NCBI RefSeq assembly: GCF_002161175.1
Contig: NZ_NFMA01000013.1
Coordinates: forward strand, 1 to 64,000
Direction of reading: 5' to 3'
Origin: Flavonifractor sp. An100
GTDB taxonomy: Bacteria > Bacillota > Clostridia > Oscillospirales > Oscillospiraceae
DNA length: 64,000 nt
Shown here: positions 9,033 to 17,328 of the stretch, one piece after another
How positions within the stretch are numbered: position 1 is the first letter of the stretch
Layout of the letters: every line of letters begins with the position of its first letter
Notes under the pieces: generated by a model
The model's input: only the letters and a program-made list of their open reading frames with translations
Told to the model about the DNA's origin: nothing
The model's database searches: none
Made by a program: the position numbers and the translations under genes

Positions 9033-9394
9033 GCTGACAGACAGGTTCCCTTTGGGTGTACGTGTGTGTGAAACATCTTCCCTTCCCCCGCCCAAAGGGA
9101 GGGGGGACTATATCTTGTGGCAGCCACGAGGAAAACCCCAAAATACCCCCGGAAAAGTTGCTGTTTTCCCCCATTGTAACAGTGGGGGCGCAATATTACG
9201 GTTTTGTTACACTTGCCCCGGAGCTGTTGACTTCCCCTCTGGCATCTGATATTATAATGCCGAGGCAAGGGGAGTTATACTTGACTAGTTGGTCAAAATA
9301 GTTCCCAAACCCCAAGTTTTCGGGAATTTTTCTCGAAAATGAGGCTCAAAAAGTTACATTTGCGAGCCAAGAAAAATTTAAGGAGGAATTCCGA
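9033..9394 (+). promoter_or_regulatory. Promoter and leader region of the S-layer gene
   Basis: The promoter is TTGACT (9227-9232), a 17-nt spacer and TATTAT (9250-9255). Upstream are TCCCTTTGGG and its inverted copy (9047-9056, 9091-9100) and a 9-bp hairpin CCCCCATTG/CAGTGGGGG (9168-9188) ending 38 nt before the -35. The leader of about 130 nt contains the partial palindrome TTGACTAGTTGGTCAA (9281-9296) and TTTTCG/CGAAAA arms, then AAGGAGG before the ATG. This fits a strongly expressed, stable mRNA. The regulator is unknown. Confidence 0.75.
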
Positions 9395-11944
9395 ATGAGA
9401 AACCTGAAGCGGGCTCTGAGCCTGGCGATGGCTTCCGTCATGCTGCTGGGCATGATGGTCGTCGGCACCGGCGCGAGCTACAAGGATGTGACTTCCGAGG
9501 ACAACCAGGAAGCCATCGAGGTTCTCCAGAAGATCGGCGTCATGGTTGGCGACGAGAATGGAGACTTCAATCCTGACCAGAACGTCACCCGTAACGAGAT
9601 GGCTGTTGTCATGGCGAACCTCATGGACTACCGTGTGGCCAGCTATGAGGGCACCTCTCCCTTCACCGATGTCCCCTCTTGGGCTGAGCCCTATGTGGCT
9701 GCCTGCTACACCAACGGCATCACCTCTGGTATGAGCGCCACTATCTACGGCGGCGATCAGACCGTCACCACTGCTCAGGCTGCCCTGATGCTGATGAAGG
9801 CTCTGGGCTACTTCCAGTACCAGTCCGATTTCGGCGATGACTGGCAGCTGGCCACCGTGAGCCAGGGCACCAAGATCGACCTGTTTGTGGACGTGGAGTC
9901 TGGTGTCCGCGAGGCCATGACTCGTAACGACGTGGCTCAGCTGGTTCTGAACACCCTGAAGTCCGGCATGGTTGAGGCTGACGATGACACCATCAAGGTG
10001 GAGGCTGACGGCGTGTCCGTTGAGGCTGGTAAGGTCACCTACAACTACATCACCAGCGGTGAGAATTACTCCGGCGCTATCAAGAGCCTGAATGTTTCCG
10101 GCAGCCTGGTCAACTCCGGCCAGCGCATTGTGGAACTGGGCGAGAAGCTGTACCTGGGCTCCCTGAAGCTGGATGACTCTGCCTTCAACAACTTCGGCGC
10201 TCCCTCCAACAAGTGGACCTACAAGAATGTGGAGATCGGCACCTACGCCAAGGATGCTGACTATGTGTTCGAGGGCCCTGTGAAGAGCAACGTCATGTAT
10301 GACACCGTGGGCAAGAACGTGGCCAAGGACTATGAGTGGATTATGTTCCTGAATGGCGAAGAGGCTTACGAGCAGACTGGTGAGGACAAGGATATGTTCA
10401 CCAAGACTGACGTGGTCGCTAACGACACCAAGGATCTGAAGGGCATCAACCGCGGCGCTACTACCTATGTGTATGTGGATGACGACTTCACCACTGTTGT
10501 GGACGGTGAGACTGTCTCCATTTCTCTGGTAATTGTTTCTATCGTTGACACCTTCGTGGCTGAGGTCAATAAGGTTGACGATGGCACCATCACTATCGAT
10601 GATCAGAGCCTGGAGTTCGACATCGAGGGCTATGATGAGGAGGACATCATCCTCTACACCAAGTCCTATGACGAGGGTTCTGACACTTGGTCCGTGGAGT
10701 CCGTGATCGGCCTGGCTGAGCGCGTTGAGGGTGAGGCCAGCAAGATTAAGGCTAACGACAGCGTGACCATCGACGAGACCACCTACAAGTACAGCAAGAC
10801 CTTTGCCGACGACAAGCTGACCACCGATTCCGTTGGCCAGAGTGTGGCCTTCTATGTGGACCAGCAGGGCAACATCATCAAGATGGACGAGGCCTTCGAG
10901 TCCAACGACTACGCCTATGTCATGGACATCGGTGTGGATAGCGCTACCTTCCAGAACGCTGACGACGTGTTCTACGCCAAGCTGCTGCTGACTGACGGCA
11001 CCATCCTCTCCAAGGTGGAGATCGACGGCGACACCGCCAAGAAGTATGAGCTGAAGGACGAGAACGGCGACGCTGTTGAGGAGAACTTCGACAACCTGAA
11101 GAACCAGATCGTTGCCTACTCCGAGGAGGATGACGGCACCTACACCATGTCCGTCAAGACCAACGCCAACGGCACCGGCACCGCTGAGATGACCAAGAAT
11201 GGCAACTCCAGCGTTAAGCTGACCAATGACGACGGCAACCTGTACCTGAACGCCGACAAGAACACCGTGTTCATCGTGGCTGACGACGTCAGCGAGGATG
11301 AGTACAACCTGTATGTGGGCTACAACAATGTTCCTGAGATCAGCGCTGCTGGCGAGAACGTCATTGCCTACACCAAGAGCGGCATCGCCAAGGTGATCGT
11401 GGTCACCACTGAGGGCGCTTCCGTCAAGGGTGCTGCCAAGGATGTTGCCTTCGTCGTGGGCCTGAGCGCTGCCAACGAGGGCAAGCCCATCAAGGATTCC
11501 TCCGGCACCTACTATGTGTATGACGCCATTGTGGACGGTGAGGTCACCACTCTGAACGTGAAGGCCGACACCAACGCTATGGAGAAGCTGTTCGAGCTGG
11601 ACGAGAAGGAGATCGGTGTCTACTTCGGCATCACCTACAACACCAAGGGCTTTGTTACCGACGTGGATGAGAATGTTCCCGATCCTGAGGATGTCGAGGT
11701 AATCTATACCTACGAGGGCACTAAGGCTATGACCTCCGCTGGTATCCTGGGCTTCGATTACGATGGTGAGAACTACAACTATCGTCCTTCCGGCGACAAT
11801 GTGGCTGTGGTCGGCTACTTCGACGGCGACGTGCTGTCCGTGACCGATGCTGACGGCATCAAGACCGACAAGAACGACGAGACCATCCTGATCATTGACG
11901 ACGGCGCTCTGGTTGCTGTCATGATCACTGAGGTCAAGGGCTAA
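9395..11944 (+). CDS. S-layer homology (SLH) domain surface protein
   Basis: The protein has 849 residues. A signal peptide (1 to about 27, MRNLKRALSLAMASVMLLGM) is followed by three SLH repeats: about 28-80 (ending VTRNEMAVVMANLMDY), about 88-143 (FTDVPSWAEPYVAACYTNGI) and a weaker third at about 150-195 (MTRNDVAQLVLN). SLH repeats bind pyruvylated secondary wall polymer. The remaining 650 residues are acidic, rich in Asp, Val, Thr and Gly, and contain almost no cysteine, as in self-assembling S-layer proteins. Codon choice shifts toward GCT, GGT, GTT and CGT compared with neighbours, typical of very high expression. A strong promoter, long leader and strong terminator bracket the gene. It is probably the major S-layer protein. 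Confidence 0.9.
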   Translation: MRNLKRALSLAMASVMLLGMMVVGTGASYKDVTSEDNQEAIEVLQKIGVMVGDENGDFNPDQNVTRNEMAVVMANLMDYRVASYEGTSPFTDVPSWAEPYVAACYTNGITSGMSATIYGGDQTVTTAQAALMLMKALGYFQYQSDFGDDWQLATVSQGTKIDLFVDVESGVREAMTRNDVAQLVLNTLKSGMVEADDDTIKVEADGVSVEAGKVTYNYITSGENYSGAIKSLNVSGSLVNSGQRIVELGEKLYLGSLKLDDSAFNNFGAPSNKWTYKNVEIGTYAKDADYVFEGPVKSNVMYDTVGKNVAKDYEWIMFLNGEEAYEQTGEDKDMFTKTDVVANDTKDLKGINRGATTYVYVDDDFTTVVDGETVSISLVIVSIVDTFVAEVNKVDDGTITIDDQSLEFDIEGYDEEDIILYTKSYDEGSDTWSVESVIGLAERVEGEASKIKANDSVTIDETTYKYSKTFADDKLTTDSVGQSVAFYVDQQGNIIKMDEAFESNDYAYVMDIGVDSATFQNADDVFYAKLLLTDGTILSKVEIDGDTAKKYELKDENGDAVEENFDNLKNQIVAYSEEDDGTYTMSVKTNANGTGTAEMTKNGNSSVKLTNDDGNLYLNADKNTVFIVADDVSEDEYNLYVGYNNVPEISAAGENVIAYTKSGIAKVIVVTTEGASVKGAAKDVAFVVGLSAANEGKPIKDSSGTYYVYDAIVDGEVTTLNVKADTNAMEKLFELDEKEIGVYFGITYNTKGFVTDVDENVPDPEDVEVIYTYEGTKAMTSAGILGFDYDGENYNYRPSGDNVAVVGYFDGDVLSVTDADGIKTDKNDETILIIDDGALVAVMITEVKG

Positions 11945-11962
11945 TCAGATTTTGATCTGATT
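11943..11962 (+). other. Short palindrome over the S-layer stop codon
   Basis: AATCAGAT-tttg-ATCTGATT overlaps the TAA stop (11942-11944) and can form an 8-bp hairpin just before the main terminator. It may protect the mRNA 3' end. Confidence 0.5.
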
Positions 11963-11983
11963 GCTGTCGAACTTGGGCAAATC

Positions 11984-12018
11984 AAAAGCAGCCCCCCAAT
12001 TGGGGGGCTGCTTTTCTT
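11984..12018. terminator. Terminator between the convergent S-layer and tail-like genes
   Basis: A near-perfect hairpin AAAAGCAGCCCCCC-aatt-GGGGGGCTGCTTTT is followed by CTT. It is symmetrical, so it works for both strands. Confidence 0.95.
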
Positions 12019-12022
12019 ATCG

Positions 12023-12583
12023 CTATTTAAGGGCAATGTAATAAAAAGATAAATCCTGGCTATTAAAGTGGGAATAGGATGTGGTTTCCAAATGTAGGGT
12101 AAACCCGGTATCCGTAAATTGAAGCCAATCTTGGCAGATTTTTGTGCGGAATTTAATGGGAATTACCACTTGAACACTGTCGTCGCCCAATAAAAACGCA
12201 TGATTATAGTCCGTATTGTCACAATCCATAGAAAAAATCATTACCAGCGAAGGACGAAAGCCTACTGTGATGGACCGGACAAATGTACCGTCACCCACAT
12301 AGCTCCCCGTTTTGATATAGGAGTTGTCCGTCCCATACTTTTTAGCCAGCCCCGCCGTCACCGAAGCCGACAGGCTGTTCAGAGCGCTCTGGGCTGCCTT
12401 GGTCGCCAACTGAGTCTTCACCCCATCCAGGTCTGCCTGGCCCGCCTTGGTGTCCATCTGGTCCGCCAGACCTCCCAGGGCGGCATCCACTTTGCCGTTG
12501 TCCCCATTAAATTCCTCCCGGAGCACCTTGTCCTCCGGCTGCCACTGGCTGAGTCCATAGCGGCTGGTTTGTCCGCTTGCCAT
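12023..12583 (-). CDS. Orphan phage-tail/fibre-like protein
   Basis: The protein has 186 residues. The N terminus (RYGLSQWQPEDKVLREEFN) resembles the start of tail-associated proteins encoded by phages of gut clostridia. A helical, possibly coiled stretch (about 28-85, repeated DxKxxxADLDGVKTQLATKA-like heptads) follows. The C-terminal beta-rich part (KTGSYVGDGTFVRSITVGF and PSLVMIFS) is like a receptor-tip module. No capsid, portal, lysis or integrase genes are nearby, so it is either a prophage remnant or a domesticated protein. Codon use is less GC-biased than in flanking genes, in keeping with transfer. GGAGG precedes the ATG. Function is unknown. Confidence 0.6.
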   Translation of the reverse strand: MASGQTSRYGLSQWQPEDKVLREEFNGDNGKVDAALGGLADQMDTKAGQADLDGVKTQLATKAAQSALNSLSASVTAGLAKKYGTDNSYIKTGSYVGDGTFVRSITVGFRPSLVMIFSMDCDNTDYNHAFLLGDDSVQVVIPIKFRTKICQDWLQFTDTGFTLHLETTSYSHFNSQDLSFYYIALK

Positions 12584-12714
12584 GCTGTATTCCTCCTTTG
12601 TCGTTCGGGCGGCTCACCGCCCCCTCTACCCATAGGCAGTACCTGCGAGTTTGTAAGACGTTTTTATACATTTTCTGGAACTTGCAGCACAACTATCTCC
12701 TTAAAATCCTTTCC

Positions 12715-12743
12715 TTGACCCAAACCGACAAACGTGCTACAGT
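12715..12743 (+). promoter_or_regulatory. Promoter of tyrA
   Basis: TTGACC (12715-12720), a 17-nt spacer and TACAGT (12738-12743) lie about 40 nt before the ATG at 12785. The expected transcript start (about 12750) leaves the in-frame ATG at 12758 only a few nucleotides of leader, which supports the later start. Confidence 0.65.
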
Positions 12744-12784
12744 GACCATATCCACCCGTGGCGGAGAATACGGAGGAACCATTT

Positions 12785-13693
12785 ATGAGTAAACATCTTG
12801 TCATTGTGGGCCTGGGCCTCATTGGCGGCTCCCTGGCTAAGGCCCTCCATGGCTTTGAAGATTACGAGATCGTGGGGGTAGATGTCAGCCAGCCCACCCT
12901 GCGCTACGCTCTGGAAAACGGCATTGTAGACCAGGCATGGGACGACCCCGTTCCCGCCCTGCGGGAGGGGGATCTGGTATTTTTGTGCCTGCATCCCAGG
13001 GGGATTGTGGAGTTTATGGAGCAGCACCGGGACCACTTCAAACCTGGAGCCATGGTCACCGATGTCTGCGGCGTCAAAGGGGCCATTCTGGAGGGGGCAA
13101 AGGTACTCCCCGATACCGTCTCCTTTGTGGGGGGACACCCCATGGCGGGAACGGAGTTTTCCGGCATCCAGCACGCCTTGGTCAATATGTTCCAGGGCGC
13201 CCACTACATTCTCACCCCCAACCAGCAGTCCTCTCCCGAGCATGTGGCCCTGATGGAACGGCTGGCCCGTCACATCGGCTGTGCCGACGTGGTCAAAACC
13301 ACTCCGGAACAGCACGACGCCATTATCGCCTACACCAGTCAGATGATGCACATCATCGCAGTATCGGTTTGTGATGACCCCAGCCTGTTCCAGTACCAGG
13401 GCTTTGAGGGGGACTCCTTCCGGGGCTGCACCCGGGTGGCCGCCCTGGATGTGTCCTTGTGGACCCAGCTGTTTTCCATGAATGCCCACGCACTGGGGGC
13501 GGCTCTGGAACAGCTGGAGGAAAATCTCCGTTCCTACCGGCAGTGCATCCAGAGCGGGGATCTCAACACCTTGGCCCAAAAGCTGGCCTTTTCCTCCGCC
13601 CGCAAACGGAAAATGACCCGTTTGGAGGAAGAGCGGGGCGCTGTGGGCCGGGACGGCATAAAAAAGCGCCTTAATGGCGAAACGGCTCCATAA
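12785..13693 (+). CDS. tyrA: Prephenate dehydrogenase
   Basis: The protein has 302 residues. The start MSKHLVIVGLGLIGGSLAKA is a Rossmann NAD(P)-binding fingerprint. GGHPMAGTEFSG (about 117-128) is the conserved prephenate dehydrogenase/arogenate dehydrogenase motif, and the C-terminal half is the helical dimerisation domain. The enzyme oxidatively decarboxylates prephenate to 4-hydroxyphenylpyruvate for tyrosine synthesis. There is no fused chorismate mutase or ACT domain. I chose the ATG at 12785 because CGGAGG lies 8 nt upstream and the Rossmann fold starts at once. The ATG at 12758 adds nine residues and is too close to the promoter. The gene is monocistronic, with its own promoter and terminator. 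Confidence 0.93.
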   Translation: MSKHLVIVGLGLIGGSLAKALHGFEDYEIVGVDVSQPTLRYALENGIVDQAWDDPVPALREGDLVFLCLHPRGIVEFMEQHRDHFKPGAMVTDVCGVKGAILEGAKVLPDTVSFVGGHPMAGTEFSGIQHALVNMFQGAHYILTPNQQSSPEHVALMERLARHIGCADVVKTTPEQHDAIIAYTSQMMHIIAVSVCDDPSLFQYQGFEGDSFRGCTRVAALDVSLWTQLFSMNAHALGAALEQLEENLRSYRQCIQSGDLNTLAQKLAFSSARKRKMTRLEEERGAVGRDGIKKRLNGETAP

Positions 13694-13696
13694 CAC

Positions 13697-13728
13697 AAAA
13701 GCCCCCGGGGTTACCCCCGGGGGCTTTT
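13697..13728 (+). terminator. Terminator after tyrA
   Basis: AAAAGCCCCCGGGG and its complement form a perfect stem with a short loop ending in TTTT. It also forms the first of three similar hairpins in the repeat array that follows. Confidence 0.92.
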
Positions 13729-13729
13729 G

Positions 13730-13898
13730 CTGTGTGTGTTGTAAAGGAGAGGGAGAAATGGAAGAGTTTTGTCTGGGTACGTGTTTATAATATCGAAGAA
13801 ACATGGCGATTTTATGTATCGCAGGTGAATTTTTTGTTAACAAACGTTCCCTGTGGTTGGAACAGCAAAGGGCCCCGGTTTGAGCCGGGGCCCTTTCC
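13730..13898 (+). repeat. Tandem intergenic repeat, unit A
   Basis: The unit opens CTGTGTGTGTTGTAAAGGAG and continues AGGGAGAAATGG, identical in all three units. It shares about 100 further bases with unit B, through ACATGGCGATTTTATGTATC to GAATTTTTTGTTAAC. It ends in a perfect GC hairpin (AAAGGGCCCCGG / CCGGGGCCCTTT, 13867-13896) like a terminator. AAAGGAG followed 8 nt later by ATG (13758) opens a 10-codon frame only. Confidence 0.85.
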
Positions 13899-14081
13899 CT
13901 GTGTGTGTTGTAAAGGAGAGGGAGAAATGGGAGGTACCTCTTGTCTGGGTACGCGTTTATTCTATCGGAGAAACATGGCGATTTTATGTATCGCAGGTGA
14001 ATTTTTTGTTAACATCCCACCCCATTGAAAGGGGAAAAATTGACAGCAAAAGGCCCCGGTTTTTAACCCGGGGCCTTTTAC
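13899..14081 (+). repeat. Tandem intergenic repeat, unit B
   Basis: This is the second copy, nearly identical to unit A over its first 140 bases apart from a 3-base length change and scattered substitutions. It ends in a GC hairpin (AAAAGGCCCCGG / CCGGGGCCTTTT, 14048-14079). The same SD-plus-ATG opens a 33-codon frame (start 13927) that is not conserved in unit A. Confidence 0.85.
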
Positions 14082-14216
14082 CTGTGTGTGTTGTAAAGGA
14101 GAGGGAGAAATGGGAGATATTTTTTGAATCACTGGTTACGAGTATAAAGTACCAAACATTTACGTCAAAACCGTGACTCCAGTATGAATTTTTTGTGAAC
14201 TTTCCCACGCCCCATT
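14082..14216 (+). repeat. Tandem intergenic repeat, unit C (diverged)
   Basis: This unit keeps the opening 32 bases exactly and the closing GAATTTTTTGTGAAC, but the middle is diverged and no terminal hairpin follows. It abuts the 3' end of the minus-strand peptidase gene. The conserved SD-ATG opens only five codons. Confidence 0.75.
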
Positions 14217-14224
14217 TTCTCCTC

Positions 14225-15331
14225 TTATTCCGTCATCAAGGCCAGGGCCAGAGCCGCGGTATCCTCCAGATTTTTGACGGTAATCTCCTCCTGGGTGGTG
14301 TGCACCTTGGTCATTCCCGTACCCAGCACAAGGGCCTGGACTCCGTGGGCGTTGAGATTATTGGCGTCGCTTCCGCCGCCGCTGGCCGCCAGGGAGGGGG
14401 TCAGACCCGCCCGGCGACAGGCCTGGGATACAGCCAGCACAAAGGGATCGTCCTCCCGGTAGGAATAAGCGGTATAGGACCGGCTCAAGCCGCCCTCCAG
14501 GGTGGCTCCAAACTTCTGGCAGGCCTGCTCCAGGCAGTCCATCATATGCTTGCCCTGGGCTTCCAGCTTTTCATCGCTGCGGCTGCGGGCTTCGGCCTGG
14601 ATCTGGGCCCGCTCCGGGACAATGTTGGTGGCATACTGGGCACAGACGGAACCAATGTTGGCGGTGGTCTCCTCGTCAATGCGCAGCAGCTTCATGTTGG
14701 CGATGGCGTGGGCCAGCACCTGGATGGCGCTTATCCCCTCCTCCGGAGCCACACCGGCGTGAGCCCGGCGTCCCACCACGGTGGCATTGAGCTTATACTG
14801 CCCCGGAGCGCTGGTAATGATTTTGCCCGCGTCCCCGCTGCTGTCCAGAACCACCGCCCGTTTCCCTGCCAGCAGGCTGTAATCCATGTGCCGGGAGCCT
14901 TTCAGGCCGATCTCCTCACAGACGGTAAACACTGCCTGCAGCTCCGGGTGGGGGAGGTTTTGCTCCACTACGGTGCGCATAGCCTCCACAATGGCCACCA
15001 CTCCCGATTTATCATCGCCGCCCAGGACGGTGTCTCCCTTGCTGCGGATCACTCCCTCCTCGATGACCGGTTCCACCCCCACGCCGGGGGTCACCGTATC
15101 CATGTGGGCGCACAACAGCAGGGGCTGGCCAGGGCCGGTGGCCGGGAGGGTGCAGAACAGGTTGCCCGTTTCGCTGCCCGTCTGGGCCTGACTGTTGTCC
15201 CGCTCCACCCGGCAGCCAATGGCCTCCAAATCGACGGCCAGACGGTCTGCCATGGCCCCCTCATGGGTGCTCTCACTGTCGATGCGCACATAGTCCAAAA
15301 AGGTCTCCAATAGACGCTGTCGGTTGATCAT
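14225..15331 (-). CDS. M20-family peptidase, PepT-like
   Basis: The protein has 368 residues, close to the PepT-like group of M20 metallopeptidases. Metal and catalytic motifs are visible: LLCAHMDTV (about 75-83), GDTVLGGDDKSGV with the bridging Asp (about 100-113), TVCEEIGLKGS with the Glu general base (about 138-148), VVLDSSG and the C-terminal GGGSDANNLNAHG. The inserted dimerisation domain lies between about 178 and 290. It probably trims short peptides in the cytosol. The start is the ATG at 15331, with AGGAGGA upstream; the TTG two codons earlier is less likely. It lies 92 bp downstream of the AbgT transporter, so transport and hydrolysis of a peptide-like substrate may be linked. Confidence 0.88.
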   Translation of the reverse strand: MINRQRLLETFLDYVRIDSESTHEGAMADRLAVDLEAIGCRVERDNSQAQTGSETGNLFCTLPATGPGQPLLLCAHMDTVTPGVGVEPVIEEGVIRSKGDTVLGGDDKSGVVAIVEAMRTVVEQNLPHPELQAVFTVCEEIGLKGSRHMDYSLLAGKRAVVLDSSGDAGKIITSAPGQYKLNATVVGRRAHAGVAPEEGISAIQVLAHAIANMKLLRIDEETTANIGSVCAQYATNIVPERAQIQAEARSRSDEKLEAQGKHMMDCLEQACQKFGATLEGGLSRSYTAYSYREDDPFVLAVSQACRRAGLTPSLAASGGGSDANNLNAHGVQALVLGTGMTKVHTTQEEITVKNLEDTAALALALMTE

Positions 15332-15357
15332 AAACAAAAGTCCTCCTTGCTAAAACG

Positions 15358-15386
15358 GGCCGCGGCCGGGTTTTCCGGCCGCGGCC
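15358..15386 (-). terminator. GC hairpin between the AbgT and peptidase genes
   Basis: 12-bp arms GGCCGCGGCCGG / CCGGCCGCGGCC (15358-15369, 15375-15386) are followed on the minus strand by CGTTTTAG. It is a terminator or partial attenuator within the transporter-peptidase pair. Confidence 0.7.
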
Positions 15387-15418
15387 TTGGATTTACACAA
15401 AGTTGGATTTACACAAAG
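15387..15418. repeat. Exact 16-bp tandem duplication
   Basis: TTGGATTTACACAAAG occurs twice back to back, between the AbgT stop codon and the GC hairpin. Confidence 0.95.
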
Positions 15419-15423
15419 TATAG

Positions 15424-16995
15424 TTATACCGCGGGGTAGAACAGGCCGGTGTCCACGCCGATGGGCAGCCCCAGAGACAGCCAAATCACCAGCATAATGG
15501 TCCAGAAGAACAGGAAGCAGATGCTGTAGGGCAACATAGTGGCTGTAATGGTGCCGATGCCCGCCTTTTTGTCATAGCGCTGGGCAAAGACCACGATCAC
15601 AGCGAAGTAGGTCATCATGGGGGTAATAATGTTGGTGCTGGAGTCGCCGATGCGGTAGGCCAGCTGGCACAGCTCGGGGCTGTAGCCCAGGAGCATGAAC
15701 ATGGGCACAAACACGGGGGCCAAAATATTCCACTTGGCGGAGGCCGAGCCCATAAACAGGTTCATGAAGGCGGAGAAGAGGACGAAAATCACCATGAGCG
15801 GGATCAGGCCCACCTTGGCCTCCCGGAGGAAGTTGGCGCCGTTGAGGGCGATGATGGTGCCCAGCTTGGTATAGTTGAAATACTGAATAAACTGGGAGGA
15901 AACAAAGGCCAGGGCCAGGAAGGAGCCCATAGCGGCCATGGACTTGGACATGGCGTTGCAGACCTCCCGGTGGTCCTTCAGGGTGCCCACGGTCTTGCCA
16001 AAGGCCACGGCGGGAAAGAAGAACAAAAGAGCAATGAGAACCACCACGCCGTCAATGAGGGGGGAGGCGGGCCGGCCCAACAGAGAGCCGTTGGCATTGC
16101 GGAAGAAGGAGTTCTGGGGGATGCAGGCGGCCACAATCACCAGGACAAAAATCAAAGCCACGATACCCGCCCGTTTTAAGCCCTTCTTCTCCTCGGGTGT
16201 AATGGTGGTCAGGGAGGTGTCCTCGTCGGCCAGCAGCTCGCCGCCAAAGGCCTCCAGGCGGGGCTCCACCAGCTTGTCGGTGATAATGGTGCCCAATATG
16301 GTGATCAGGAAAGTGGAGGCACACATGAAATAGTAGTTACCCATGACCGCCACATGGTAGTTGGGATCAATGATGGAGGCAGCCGTCTGGGAAATACCCG
16401 CCAGCAGGGGGTCCAGAGTGCCTACCAACAGGTTGGCGGAGAATCCGCCGGACACACCGCAGAAGGCGGCGGCCAGACCTGCCATGGGGTGCCGGCCATA
16501 GGCCCGGAATACCATAGCCCCCAGGGGGATCAGCACCACGTAGCCGGCGTCGGAGGCGATGTTGGACATAACACCCAGAAACACCACCACGGGGGTAATA
16601 AAGGCCTTGGGGGTGACCTTCACGGTCTGCTTGAGCAGAGCGTTGATCAGCCCGGACTGTTCCGCCACGCCCACGCCAAGCATGGCCACCAGCACCATTC
16701 CCAAGGGTGCATAAGAGGTAAAGTTGCTCACTGCTTTGGAGAAGATGTACGCCAATCCATCTTTCGTCAGCAGGCTGACTGCGGTTACTGTAGTCTCCTT
16801 CAGCTCATCCCCAGAAATCAGTTCGCCGGTGGCAGATACGCCCATCGCCGCGCACACCGCAGAAATGATCACAATCAGCAAAGCCAAAAGGGCAAACAGT
16901 GCAATGGGGTGAGGCAGCTTGTTGCCCACCGCCTCAATGCCATTGAGCCAACGGTTATACAAGCTGATCTTTTTCTCTCCTGAACGATTTGACAT
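15424..16995 (-). CDS. AbgT-family transporter (aminobenzoyl-glutamate type)
   Basis: The protein has 523 residues with about 11-12 hydrophobic segments, starting ALFALLALLIVIISAVCAAM (about 33-52). Family motifs include VTPKAFITPVVVFLGVMSNIASDAGYV (about 127-153) and the C-terminal GDSSTNIITPMMTYF (about 455-469). AbgT proteins move p-aminobenzoyl-glutamate, a folate breakdown product, or export sulfonamides in exchange for protons. The following PepT-like gene would fit cleavage of an imported amide or dipeptide, but M20 AbgA/AbgB homologues proper are absent, so the substrate is open. GGAGAG precedes the ATG. Expression probably starts at the promoter about 120 bp upstream. Confidence 0.92.
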   Translation of the reverse strand: MSNRSGEKKISLYNRWLNGIEAVGNKLPHPIALFALLALLIVIISAVCAAMGVSATGELISGDELKETTVTAVSLLTKDGLAYIFSKAVSNFTSYAPLGMVLVAMLGVGVAEQSGLINALLKQTVKVTPKAFITPVVVFLGVMSNIASDAGYVVLIPLGAMVFRAYGRHPMAGLAAAFCGVSGGFSANLLVGTLDPLLAGISQTAASIIDPNYHVAVMGNYYFMCASTFLITILGTIITDKLVEPRLEAFGGELLADEDTSLTTITPEEKKGLKRAGIVALIFVLVIVAACIPQNSFFRNANGSLLGRPASPLIDGVVVLIALLFFFPAVAFGKTVGTLKDHREVCNAMSKSMAAMGSFLALAFVSSQFIQYFNYTKLGTIIALNGANFLREAKVGLIPLMVIFVLFSAFMNLFMGSASAKWNILAPVFVPMFMLLGYSPELCQLAYRIGDSSTNIITPMMTYFAVIVVFAQRYDKKAGIGTITATMLPYSICFLFFWTIMLVIWLSLGLPIGVDTGLFYPAV

Positions 16996-17115
16996 GTTGT
17001 TCTCTCCTTATAAATTTGTTGTGCCCTCATTTCGAGTCCAAGGGGGAACGCAAAACTCCTGCCCTCCTTCATGTTCCATTTTGTGTCTCTCTCGGGCTGG
17101 GGGCCCAGCAATTTT

Positions 17116-17165
17116 ATTGTATCATTTCCACAATTTCCCCGTCAATGTAGCTGCGCTAGCGCAGC
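17116..17165 (-). promoter_or_regulatory. AbgT promoter with an adjacent perfect palindrome
   Basis: On the minus strand TTGACG (17140-17145), 18 nt and TACAAT (17116-17121) form the promoter. The 16-bp palindrome GCTGCGCTAGCGCAGC (17150-17165) begins five bases upstream of the -35 and looks like a regulator site. Confidence 0.6.
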
Positions 17166-17328
17166 ATCGTGTTAAAGCACACCCGTTGTGATTTTGCATA
17201 ATTCCGTCTTTCTTTTTGCCCGTTTTTGTTGTGTCTTTGCTGAGAGTACGTTTTTCCACTATTTCTCTTTTCCCTCTGGCTCCCTCTATGATTTCCGAAA
17301 AGAGTGTTTGTTATGTGTGCCATATCCC

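Noticed and set aside
13732-14176. Open frames of about 100 codons across the three-unit repeat (CVVKEREKW... peptides)
   Set aside because: They run through the terminator hairpins, change frame between units, and most differences between units A and B change the amino acid. I treat the region as non-coding.
13697-14216. CRISPR array
   Set aside because: Only three units of unequal length (135-183 bp), mostly conserved rather than variable between short repeats, and no cas genes.
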